A DNA stretch of 64,000 nt, from contig JASDDO010000001.1 of NCBI GenBank assembly GCA_030015575.1, positions 517,757,772 to 517,821,771 of the forward strand. Reading direction: 5' to 3'. Position 1 is the stretch's first letter, and every line of letters begins with the position of its first letter. The notes beneath the pieces are model-generated. The model searched no databases. It had not been told where the DNA came from and was given only the letters and a program-made list of their open reading frames with translations. The stretch is from Agapanthus africanus (Eukaryota > Streptophyta > Magnoliopsida > Asparagales > Amaryllidaceae). A program made the position numbers and the translations under genes. Positions 1 through 11,300 of this stretch are shown piece by piece.

Positions 1-2578
1 AGATTTATATATACGGGGAGAAGTCGGGTGGATGGCGTATAGCACCCCCGCAGTCCGTGGTGATGTATACGGATGCGTATACACACCTACAATTATTATA
101 TTGTTGTTTGGGAAATTATTGATGCTTAGGATGGATTTTGGTGCGTTGGACTAGTTTAGTGTTGCGAAACCCTAGGTAGTGGGTGCACTACACATACCTA
201 TACACACATACATACTTGTATACAACCTTATTTCATATGTGGTTATGGGATTCTATATAGTTATATGTTCACATGGATATGGAACTATGTGATCACATAT
301 GGATTTGAGGATGATTCATGGGATGGAGATGAGTCGTTGAGTTTGATCCGAGATTATTGATATCGGTGATATGGTAAAATTCGTATTTGAGATACGTCTT
401 GATGCTTTAGCGGATTTGGGATGATGATGCCATATGAATAGTGACATATATAAAATGATCGACATGTGATTATGATACAAGATAGGATATGATATGAGAT
501 GATATGACAAGATATTTATGATAGGCCGCCTTGAGCGTTGTGTACTCCTTGAGAGGATTTGTGCTGATGATATCGATTATACGAGACTGTCGATCAGTAG
601 TCAGATCATGATTATAGTGATGATGTTAGTATTGTACTAGACATAGGTCAGTACCCAGATTATGATATTTGATGAAGAGAATACTAGATGAGTAATATAA
701 TGATTGTGATATCGACCCGTACCCAGATTTGGGGATGCCGTACGACGGATTTACGTACGAGCTATGTTTTGATGTTTGATCCGCACTCTTGATTTGGGAA
801 TAACTGATTATAGAGATATGGTATCGGATGTGATATTATCGAGGCGGGATCACCGACTATATATGTATATATGTATCGACTCAAAGGTTAGGCGGTTTTC
901 CTTACCTGCAGTTAGCCTAGTAGCTCAGCCCCTTTAGCTGGCGTAGCTGTATGACTCTTATGACATTAGATGCAGTTTTAGCTATCATTGTGTTTAGTAT
1001 TCAGTTCCTGTACATTATTATTGTTGCTCTGCATCGCATACTGTTGTGATTCATATTCCATTATTGATATCCTGCTGTTAGGACACCAGCACCATTACCG
1101 ATGATGCGTATGTACCACGTATACTTATTTGCCGGCGCACACACATCTTCATCAGTAATTGCCATGTCACGTACACTTAAAAAATATTATTGCATGATTT
1201 AGCTTGTTAGCTAGTAGTGACATGATATTAGTATACTTGCCTTATATGCCAGCTTGACATTGTAGTTATTACTTGTCACATCATGCATATTGTTGTTCAT
1301 TATATGCCGCATTCATGGATTCTCATGCTTATATTCATGGTTTGCATGCTATTGATGATTCGGATTTCCATGATATTTTCTGGATTTGGAGGAAAACCAC
1401 AAAACATATATAAACTGCTTCCTCTCTTTTTAATAAAAAAATGCGGTTTTCCCATGATATATGAGTCGTCCACCATGAGTTTTGCTGATGGATTTCGAGA
1501 CCCGATTTGAGGAGGCGGATGAACCGTTTCGGGTACATAGTGGGCCCGGTACGGTACCCCGGGGCAAGAAAATCGCAGGAGATGGCGTTGAGCCTTTGCA
1601 GGGGAGCACGACCGACCGGTGATATTACCCGACACGTCGGATATCCGGAGGATACCGTCGTGGTCATGAGATGGATGGTAGGGGCCGATCTGGACTGACG
1701 GCGCCCTGGATATTATGATTGAGACATTGAGATTTTGAGATATTGAGGTACAGAGATTTTGATACAGAGATATCGAGATATTGGGATTTATGTTTCGTGC
1801 CGATGCTAGGCACTGTTTATGCTGATTTCATTTATGATACCTCATTTTAAAAATACAGAAATCTCATAAAATTATGAAGCAGTTTTCTTCTGTACATGCA
1901 TTCTGTTTTATGCATTCATACATCATCCACATGATACATTGCCACCTCATGCACTGATACGGGCACATGGGATTACACTTGGGTTGGATATTTACCCTAG
2001 TCATTGTTATAGGCTGTTGGTTATATATTTGAGGATTATATATTATGATCGTATGACTTAGGATTGCGTCATACATGCGATTTCTGTTCGTAGATCTTTT
2101 TCTACTCACGAGTTGGCAACTCACCCCCGTTGTGCCCCAGTTTCTTGCAGGTGTTGCCGTACAGGTTTCATTACGGCTTTGCGGGCACTGTTCCTTTCGG
2201 GTGACTTGCTAGTAGGTGGGTTATTGTATCGTACCCATCATTATACATTGTATATTATATTTCAGTTGTATTTAGAATTTCCATCAACCAAACATGTACT
2301 TATTTGAGATAGAGACCAGTGATGTTTATTCTTTCGACCTTAGAGTCGCGCATTATATTTCTATGGATTTCATGCTGGTTGGAGTTCCTTTTCTGTTGTG
2401 ATCCTCGCCTTTAGGCGTTGTATATTATGTTGCATACTGGTTGATTCACATATGGTTTTTCCTACACTCTACTTCTTCTCTTGGTTTGGATCTCTGGGTT
2501 TCGGCTTTCTTAGAATACGTACGTCTTGAGATGTTCGTAGTCTAAGTGCCGGTCATGTTCCGTACTTTCGGGACGTGA
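1..2578 (+). mobile_element. Partial long LTR (3' portion), Ty3/gypsy type
   Basis: The sequence ends at 2578 in GGGACGTGACA, the usual 3' end of plant gypsy LTRs. Read in reverse complement, it follows the solo LTR at 29876-36770 for its whole length. Shared landmarks are the GCGGGGGTGCTATACGCC block near 35-60, the TATCCGGAGGATACCG block near 1640 and the GAGTTGGCAACTCAC block near 2110. It is therefore a + strand copy of that family, cut off by the window start. No primer-binding site follows 2578, so it is a 3' LTR or a solo LTR. The short ORFs in it have no recognisable product. Confidence 0.8.
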
Positions 2579-2850
2579 CACGCACGTGCGTCGCACGTGT
2601 TGCGCATGATGCTGGCGCACGTGTTGCACATGGCATCGATGCACATGCGCTGCACATGGTACGCATGGCATCTATGCACATTTGCATATGGCATGTGCGC
2701 TGCACATGCACGCATGGCACCGACGCACATGTGTTACATGTGGTGCGCATGACACCTCGCACGTGCCCTGCACATGTGCATATGGCACCGGTGTACGTGC
2801 GTGCACGTGGTGCGCATAGCACTGGCCCTTGTGTATATGCGCACTAGGAG
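2579..2850. repeat. Degenerate GCACATG/GCACGTG-rich repeat
   Basis: About 270 bp directly after the LTR end are built from irregularly spaced CACGTG, CACATG and GCATGGCAC words in a loose 12-24 bp rhythm. All three frames stay open on both strands, giving His/Met/Ala/Cys-rich translations that reflect the repeat and not genes. It looks like a decayed minisatellite. Confidence 0.7.
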
Positions 2851-3567
2851 GCACATATGTCTAAGGAAAGTAATGGCTTTCAAAAATAGGCAATGGCTTC
2901 TGTGAGGACGAATCCTCTCTTTTTTTAGAGGTCTCCCCTCTTATTTATAAGGGAGTGGTAGAGAAGGGGTCTCTCGTGTGGTAGAACATTACTTAGACCA
3001 TACGTGCATAGCACGTTTGCTCATAACTTTTGAGTCCGGAAAAGTTATGAGGCTCTTAATATATCCAATTGAATGTCTTTTCAAGACTCTTTCGATTCCA
3101 TCAGAATTTATTTGATTCTCAGTCGAGAGTTTGAAAAAATATAGCCTAGAAAATACTGGTTTGCATTTTCTTAAGTGTATTGATGCTATTTGATACTTTA
3201 GGCTCTTTTGCGTAGAAATTTTAGACGGGAACAATATGAAATCTAGGAAAAATCAAATAGTACCAGAAACCCTAAATCCAAGTATATAATACACCACAAA
3301 AAGCACGACACAAGAATCTACACACTGGCCGCCAGTAGTGAGCAAAACAGGAAAATGGGCGGCCAAATCTAAAAATTAGGGTCTCGTGCTTCTCTGGTTA
3401 TCATCTAATAACATGTAGAGCTCTATACAATTGTTTTAAAAAATTAGAGGCTCTAAAAAATTTGACAGAAACATGGATTCTAGGTTTTCAAATACAGAAC
3501 TATTTCAAATTCAAAACACAAACAATGTCTTCAATTAGTTTAATTGTTTAGGTGGCTCTGATACCAG
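2851..3567 (-). mobile_element. Leader/internal start of a minus-strand LTR retrotransposon
   Basis: The stretch lies just downstream (minus strand) of the primer-binding site at 3554-3566. It is AT-rich with no recognisable gag. A TATA-like TTATAAATAAG lies on the minus strand near 2944. The element is cut off on its left by the repeat at 2579-2850. Confidence 0.45.
3554..3566 (-). promoter_or_regulatory. Primer-binding site (tRNA-iMet type)
   Basis: The minus strand reads TGGTATCAGAGCC, the standard plant retrotransposon primer-binding site complementary to the 3' end of initiator methionine tRNA. It lies one base inside the LTR end at 3568, which fixes both the orientation and the LTR boundary. 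Confidence 0.85.
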
Positions 3568-5597
3568 TGTAACTTGCTAGTGCACGTGCCGCTACAACCA
3601 CAGCCTTTGCGGAGTCGAAAAACTTTAATTTTAAGTGAGCACTAGAAACTAAAACCTTAAAAATAGAATCCAAACACTAAACTAACAAAACTAAAAGAGA
3701 TTAACTACTAGATTAAGGACTACAACCTTTTAAGTTGTGTCCTTCGAGTCTTGTGTGCTCCTCTTCTTAAGCTCCTAGGGTTTCTTGATCTAGTTTGCGA
3801 AGAAGTCATCCACGTCAAAGATGATCCACCAGAGAATATCGGTTCAAGCTCTAGCTTCTACTAGTGAGCTAAAGAAACAACTGAGGATCAAGACTTGCTA
3901 AAAATTGATGCTTAGAGATGTAGTATTTGTATCAAGATACTTTCTTTCTTTTTCTTTCTCAACTCAAGAAAGAAAAGTTGAAGAAGATGAAGATGAGGAG
4001 GTGGCTAATAATAAAGATAATCTCATCTCACTCTTTTTCTTTTCTCTCCATATATATTTTGAAAAACAAAGTGAGTGTATTTGTGACTCACTAATGTGAG
4101 TCATAATTCCACACACATCTTGTAAAACCTAGAAGAGATGAAAAGAAGAAAGAGGCGAGCTCACTATGTACACATATACATACATACATACATACATATA
4201 TATATATATACAATCATAATACCCGTATTTGTAATAAATACGTATACCCGTATTTCTACCAAAATACGAACACTGTATTTGTATCGAAAATTCAAAATAA
4301 GCGTATTCATATTAAGATAGAAATACATGTATTTGTATCAAGGTATAAATACTCGTATTTATACAAATACATGTATTCGTATAAATACCGTATTCGTGTT
4401 AAAATACAACTACCTAAAAGAGAGCAATATAATAATAGCTCACAAATCAAGCCATCTTTCAAACCTGCTAGTATTACCAAAATTTCCAATTAAAGCACGT
4501 GTATAAAATACATGTATTTAATCGAACACCCAAGCGTATCAAAATACGCATACCACATCGTTTTGCTTGAACCGGAAAAACTCTCTGTGTGGGACGCTAA
4601 AAACTCAACAATACAGTGGCAGTGGGTTTAACCACAAGCATGTCAATGGCACTAGCTATACATAACGACTATCCAGGTATCTGTCGAAAGGAAGGCCAAC
4701 AAGCAAACTCGTTTGTATCCCTACTGAGCCTATCCGTTACAATCTCCATAAAGTCCGATCTGTTCGTCTAAGAGTATCGCATATCAAGTCTAGGAGTGGA
4801 AAATGCCAGACCCCTAATAACTTAATAAGTCATGCCGATGTAGCTCAAGACTATCCGAGAAACTATTGATCTAACTATCAGTAAATCTCAAATGCCCTGA
4901 CCAGGGTCTTATGGTTTTGGCCAACCATACACATTGCGACATCGACTCTCTATATCGGGAGAGATAAATCCCTGACAATCGCTCACTGCCTCCAAGTGGC
5001 TCAGGACTGTACCCAATTAAAACCTATTTGAATGACTCGGTAGAACCATGGTATGGTACTAATCAAAGCATAGTAATAACTCACACGAGAAAAATGATTA
5101 TCTCAGGTCGACAGACTACCCTGTACTTATATCACCTGAAAGCTGCTATCTGACGTTAGGTATAGTACCATCCAACAACTCCCGATGAGTTCGTCCAGTG
5201 TAACTCATAACCTAATGAGCACCTGTGTACTATCTTTGGTGCTATACACCAATGGTTGTGGGGCCGACCATCTCCCCTGATGGGAATAAGAAACGTATAT
5301 ACTAGTCTACCCTAGAGTATCGATGCTCAGTCTCAATAATCCTACGACTAGAGACAATTTTAAGGATGTGCTTATAGACTATCCAGCCCCCACAAGTATG
5401 ATTACCATCACAACGCTAGTAGTCAAGCAAGAATCCTAGAGGCTTTATCAATATGTATTAGCGATATGAAATAACAAGTAGAATATATACACATGTTAAG
5501 ATAAAAACAAACCAAATAGCATACAATCATATCGAACATGACTGTCCTGTACATATATCCCTAGCATCCTGCACAATAAAGGCCTCTAGGGAATACA
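3568..5597 (-). mobile_element. 5' LTR of a minus-strand LTR retrotransposon (about 2.03 kb)
   Basis: On the + strand it starts TGTAACTTGC next to the primer-binding site and ends GAATACA at 5597, so both ends are TG...CA. From 5598 the sequence matches the LTR of the neighbouring old chromovirus (compare 28600 onward), so this element inserted into, or replaced the end of, that LTR. No partner LTR or second target-site copy is seen to the left. The family cannot be assigned because no coding sequence remains. Confidence 0.6.
4160..4565. repeat. Degenerate ATACG/GTATTTGTAT repeat
   Basis: Inside the LTR are about twenty imperfect copies of a 10-16 bp unit around GTATTTGTAT / ATACGTATACCCGTATT. 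Many are locally palindromic (for example AATACATGTATT). It is preceded by a short CATA/TA microsatellite at 4178-4210. Confidence 0.7.
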
Positions 5598-7737
5598 TAT
5601 CCTAACGGTCCTCAACAGTCAGGCCCACCTCCTCAGTCTCTAAATTATCTGACGAACATTCTAAAGAAACAAAGGTGGGTGGAATACCCATAAGCGAATT
5701 TGCGCCCGTTAAGTCTCTAAGGAAATATAATGTTTAACAGGTATAAAAATAATGTAAAATGACATGTATAATATAACTGGTGTTAAATGTGTGTGAGTAA
5801 GCATGAGTATGTATCTTAACAGGTCTATATAAGGTATTCTAACATAACGTCAGTCCAAATGTGAATGCCAACCAATCTCAAGAGGATTCTTAAACTCAAG
5901 GGTAGGGCCCCGGGAGCAAAAAATCACAGGCCCGAATCAAGTGTTAGTAACGGGACTTCAACATAGTGTTGCAATATTCTAAACCCAAGAATAGGGCCCT
6001 AGAGGTTTGGAAACACGGGCCCTCATGATAGATTTCTTATGTTAGTAGACATGGATTCATGAACTAGAAGGACTTCTGAGATTTCGTTGGATTCATACTT
6101 GAACTACCCCAACACCCCGCGTATAATAGACTGTGATTAAGATTACAAGTCTTTATCGAGTCCATGAATACAAAAGCTGATATAATATCAAAATTGAGTT
6201 CATGTTGTCATGTCAAGTGTAATTCATGTCATTTGTATTCATGGTTCGAGTCATGTTGGTTTCAAGAATATTTGTTGAGTTCATGTATACATATCAACTT
6301 TTAATTAGATAGTTCATGTTCAAATTCTTGTTCAAGTCAAGTTGAAATTTAAGTTTAAGTTCGGATTCAAGTTCTAATCATATCTTATTAAAAGATTTAT
6401 CTTTTGAAGATCTTAAGTTGGGAATAATCGTGCAACCACTGCACATAGACGACAAAATTTGTGTCTTTTTCCAAGACGATTTCCATTGATAATTCTTTTA
6501 ATCTGCAGTGTTATATATCTAATTTGGATAGACAGGCACCCACTTTCTCCGGCTGTCCGAGGCTCAAGAAATTTGATACCGCTTTACTCATGATTAATCT
6601 AAAGTCCTTAAATATTTATTCAAGTTGTTTATTATATGTATTTGCATGTTTGCATTTCTCGAGGAGGTTTTATGTAAAAAAAAATTAAAATAAACCTCGA
6701 GGGTATTTTGTTAAAAACATGTTAATTAGAATGTCAACAGTTTTTTTATAAAAATGTATTTTAGATTTAAAGGTATTTTAGTGATAAAACCTAGTTTTTA
6801 AAAGTTTATGGTATTTCTATAAAAAATCTATCTTTTGGAAACTTGAAAGTATTTTCTTAAAAACTTTAATATTTTCATTTTAGGGTGTTTATCTAATTTT
6901 CATTAAAAAAATCATTGAAATTACGAATATATAAATAAGTTATTTTCAATTTGTTTAACTTTCCTTTAAAAATTCGTATTTTCTTTAAAACCGTATTTTA
7001 TTCCTTTCGAGATTGAATTCTCCGTGAGGAGTTCTGCATCTCACTCTAGTATTCTCAGGATGTGCGATAATCCACACCATCCATAAACGGGTCACCTAAC
7101 GAGGGCTGCGGAAGCGTATTTGCAAAGGATAAAAAATTATAGATTTAAATTCGACTTTATATAACTTGAGAGTATTTTGGCATAATTCAATTCTTTGTGA
7201 CAAGTAAATGATTGTACTATGATTCCAAGTGTGCGTGTGGGGTAGGTCGTTACCCCGTGCATGCTATCATCCAAATAAATTAACAATAAACTACTATTAA
7301 AAAGGTCGTATTTATCAGCTACATTTGTTTTCTAATCATTATTTAACATGGTAACTCATTTTAAATTCATGTACTAAAACGTGGCATGGCATAATAGAAT
7401 GATATGATACACGTGTTCTCATAATAACGAATATATCAAGTTGCAACCATAGTTTTAATAAAAATTTGTTTTCACAAGTTTTGTTATGTTGATGTGAGGG
7501 GAGAACAAAAAAGAGAGATCGGTGGAGACTTACGGGTTGCGCGTTCGTACTCGTACGGACGAGAAATGAGAAGACAAGAAGCCTCAGTTAAGGAAACGAG
7601 ACTGGCGAGGCGAGAAGGTCGAGTTTGACGATGCGTGGAGGGACAAACTTGAAATATTGGCTTGGACTTGAGAGTCATAAGAGATAGCACTTTTGAGAGG
7701 AATTTAGTATAATTTTCAGAAATGGGGAGTATGGTAG

Positions 7738-7760
7738 GATGGCTAAATATTTATAAGGAG
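7738..7760 (-). promoter_or_regulatory. LTR TATA box (minus strand)
   Basis: The minus strand reads CTCCTTATAAATATTTAGCC. The same box recurs at 37649-37671 and, diverged, near 34625 in the sister LTRs. It puts the U3/R boundary about 580-600 bp into the LTR and leaves a very long R/U5 of over 2 kb. Confidence 0.6.
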
Positions 7761-8136
7761 AGGAAAAGAGATATGGTGAATAAAAAAATTTAAAGTGAAT
7801 TAAGAAGAGAGTAATGTGATAGGGGAAGAGACTGCTGCTCTCTGAATTAATTCAGAGGTTTTAAAGTATAAAAATGGGTTAAGGGGAAGCCAAAGATCGC
7901 ACGGGAGAAGCATGGAACCATTTGGACGAATCCGGGAAGTCGGTTTTGGCATTTGGGGCTGTTTCGACGGCCAGATGGCAAGCTTATGTCTCGAAGTTTG
8001 TGCCTAAAGTTTTAAATGGTTTTAATATCTCGTTTATATAATTTGTTTCTGTTGCAACGTTTGGTATTTCTGTGTAATACTCGTGCAAACTCTTAAGCTT
8101 CCAAAACTTCGAAAACAAATAATATTAAAATAATTG

Positions 8137-8206
8137 GGGCTGATGGGATTCGAACATGCGGGATAAGAAACAAGTATAGAGACTTAACCAGTGAGCTACA
8201 AGGTTG
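8137..8206 (-). other. tRNA-like segment in the LTR U3 (copy A)
   Basis: The minus strand has TAGCTCACTGGTTAAG, a good RNA polymerase III A-box, then TGTTCGAATCCC, one base off the B-box GGTTCGANTCC. Their starts are about 42 nt apart, as in a real tRNA. The acceptor stem does not pair convincingly, so this is not a functional tRNA gene. The same segment is in the sister LTRs at 35004-35075 and 38041-38112. Confidence 0.55.
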
Positions 8207-8318
8207 TTCTTGCTTTTTTTTAACAGAAATTACTTATAACTCATAGTCAGAGTTGAAACACACCTTCATATTTACATTGAACTTAATACAAACGTATAGG
8301 GATTTCAGGGTTGTTACA

Positions 8319-8331
8319 TCCTACTCTCCTT
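8319..8331 (-). promoter_or_regulatory. Polypurine tract of the old chromovirus
   Basis: The minus strand reads AAGGAGAGTAGGA immediately before the LTR start TGTAAC at 8318. It is preceded by the TTTCGAGAACAAAATTTT motif seen ahead of the 3' LTR in related plant elements (compare 23831-23867). It primes plus-strand DNA synthesis. Confidence 0.75.
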
Positions 8332-11300
8332 ATAAAAATTTTGTTCTCGAAATTTACACAAATGACTAATCATTAAACAATTGAAGGTAACTTGTATGTA
8401 TATCATCTTCTCGTTCCTAACTTGATTCTCCAGGTGAATCCTTTTTCCACATCACTCGGACTAGTTTCACCACCTTGTTCCGTAACATCCTCTCCTTCTG
8501 ATCTAAAATCTCGACTAACTGTTGCTCACAAGTTAGATCGGTCTGTACAGTAAGATCTGAGTGATGGAGTATATGACTGGGTCACTCACATAACAGCGTA
8601 GCTAAGATATATCAAATACGTTATATACTCCCTCCAATGATGGTGGCAGTGCTAGACGGTATGCCACATCTCCTACCCGTTCCAATATGTCGAACGGCCC
8701 GATGTATCTTGGGTTTCCTCATCTTCCGAAACAAATCATTCCTCTGTTCGGAGAGATCTTGAGGAACACATGATCTCCAGGTTGGAATTCCAAGTGTCAT
8801 CGTTTCACAGCTGCCTAATGCTTCTGCCGGTCCTGGGTTATGCACATCTTTTCCCTGATCGTGTGAACTATATCCTCTGTTGCCATGATCATCTCTGGCC
8901 TAAGGAGTTCTCGATATCCAACATCGTCCTAATTCAGAGGTGAGCGACATTTTTGATTGTAGAGTGCTGCAAATGGTGCTATCCTAATACTGGCCTGGTA
9001 GTTGTTGTTGTATGCAAACTCGACGAGGTGCAGGTGATATTCCCACGATCCTCCGAAATCGAGCATACAGGCCTTGATCATGTTTTCTAAGATCTAAATT
9101 GTCCACTCGGACTGTCCGTCGGTTTGGGGATGATATGCAGTGCTGAAACTCAACTCGTGCCCAGGCTAGCTTGAAAACTCGGCCAAAACTAGGATCGAAA
9201 TCTGACGTCCCGGAAGGATATGATGTAAACTGGTACTCCATAAAGTCTCACGATCTACTGCATAATTCATGAGTATCAAGATAAGTGGGGGTACAATTTG
9301 AAAGTTTAAATCTTACTTTAGATTGATTGCCTCCATGTACTTCTTTGCTAAAACATCCGTTGATTGGCCAATTCGGAATGGAATAAAGTGAGCCAACTTA
9401 GTGAGTCGATCCACAATAACCCAAACTGCGTCGTTACCCTTCGTGCTATGAAAGAGGGCAGTCACGAAGTCCACGGTAATTTGTTGCTATTTCCATTCTG
9501 GGATAAGTAACGCTTGAAATAGACCAGCAGTTCTGTGGTGCTCAGCTTTTACTTGCTGACAGACTAAGCACTTTGCTACACTTCGAGCAACTTCTCTTTT
9601 CATTCTATACCACCAGTAATGTTGTTTTAAATCCTTGTACATCTTCGTGCCACCGGAGTGTACAGAATAGGAAGAGCTATGACCTGATTGAATGATTCTG
9701 TGTGTGTCGTGTTTAGAAAGATGTGTAAAGATCACAACCAAAGAAATTTATACCGCAATTAATTAACGGTGTCGATATAGCGCGTTAATAAATACGGATC
9801 GTCCACTGAGACGTGTGTTTTAATCGATTTTGTTTTAGATGAGTCGAAATGAAAAGATAAAAGGAAAATTGCAAGAAAATTGATTGAAGAATTTTGAAAT
9901 TTATTTTCAAGAAAAATAAAGAACTAGATCTAAAGATCAAGAATCAATAAAGTTCAAGAAGATGTCCAAATCGAATGAATTATCAAGATTTGTAATAAGC
10001 TCGTAGGAATCGATCGAATCTATAGTGAGGATGAAGACTTGTGATTACGTATTCTTATCCATTAATGATTTGTTGCTAGATCGATGACGATCAACGAGGA
10101 TTAGGGATCTATTGAAGAAACTAGGGTTTCTCCTTCTATCTCTTGTCCTTTCGTTGATTAGCATTCAAATTCTAGCCTCTAGGAAATTCAATCATCGATC
10201 GTTGATCTCTAATTAAGAGCGAAAACATTCAATAAAGCATCTCGCTCGAAACTAGGTTGTCGATGATTCAATTTCCTAAAGGTTACAAAACTCATAAGAC
10301 TTAAGAATAGTTCAAGAATTTAATCATCATCATCTATCGATTCTCTCGATTCCTCCACGAGCGAAGTTTTTACTCAAACATCATAACAAAGAAAACAATC
10401 AAGAATTGAGATCTCATCATAATGCTCAAATATAAAGATAAGCAAGATAAAGAAATTTCACCTTTTATTATTCAACAATTTCATTACAATTCGCTCAAGA
10501 CTACAAGAATTGAGGAAAGAACTCGATCGTCGAATTAGCTTCGCATCGTCTCCGTGAGTCGCGGATCGGCTTGGATCACTTGCTCGGTTGAAGATCGGCG
10601 TCGCTTCTAAAAGGATCGATGGCTTCTTGCTTGAATCGGCACTCGATAGATCTTGATTTCGATCAAATTGTGTCACTCAATTTGATTTGAATCAAATTGT
10701 GTCACTCAATTTGATTTGAATTTTGATTTGGATCTACAATTTTTCCCTCCAAAATGTTTTCAACAACTTTTCCCTCCAAAATGAACCACACACTAACTAA
10801 CTAGCTAACTAACTCACTAACCAACTCCCTAGATCTAGATCTCATTTTATAATCCCTCATTTTAAATCTTCCCTCCAAAACTAGGTTGTTAGAGAGAGAC
10901 TTCTAGAAGAAGTTTGTTGGAGGGAATATTCTAGAATGAGGAATATTCTAGGATAAGGTTGTTAGGCCGAGCCTTCTGGATAAAGCCACATGGACTTTGG
11001 GAGTCTTCTGGAAGCATTGGCCGTTACAGAGAAACACGTGGAGAAATTTGAGAAGCTGACGTGTCCATTGCGCCTCGGATCCGCCGCCAATAGGGCCCTA
11101 CGGCCGTGGATCCGCGGCCCTTTGAAGGCTTTGGTGCATGAAACTTCATGGAAATTCTTTTGCTAGCTTTAGTACTGCTTCCTGATGTCTAGAATCTTCT
11201 AAGCATTTCTTGTTCACTGCCAGATCACAAGTCTTTGACTTGGCGTATTTTTATCAGCACTTTTCACAGTTTCGGCTCTTTTACCTGGAATTTCCTGCAC

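Larger units (their letters stand above)
5598..8318 (-). mobile_element. 3' LTR of the old chromovirus (truncated)
   Basis: The sequence aligns with both halves of the 5' LTR (28600-29875 and 36771-38225) and with the solo LTR 32351-35184. On the minus strand it begins at 8318 with TGTAACAACCC, directly after the polypurine tract. Its far end is missing: about 300 bp including the GGGGCGTGACA terminus are replaced at 5597 by another LTR. Best-conserved blocks between copies are 7005-7115, around a GGATGTGCGATAATCC core, and 6420-6500. Confidence 0.85.

Noticed and set aside
2542-2854. Overlapping His/Met/Cys-rich ORFs on both strands
   Set aside because: They are translations of the GCACATG/GCACGTG repeat; no start context or family similarity.
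8137-8206. Functional tRNA gene
   Set aside because: The A- and B-boxes are good, but acceptor and anticodon stems do not pair convincingly and the segment is inside an LTR.
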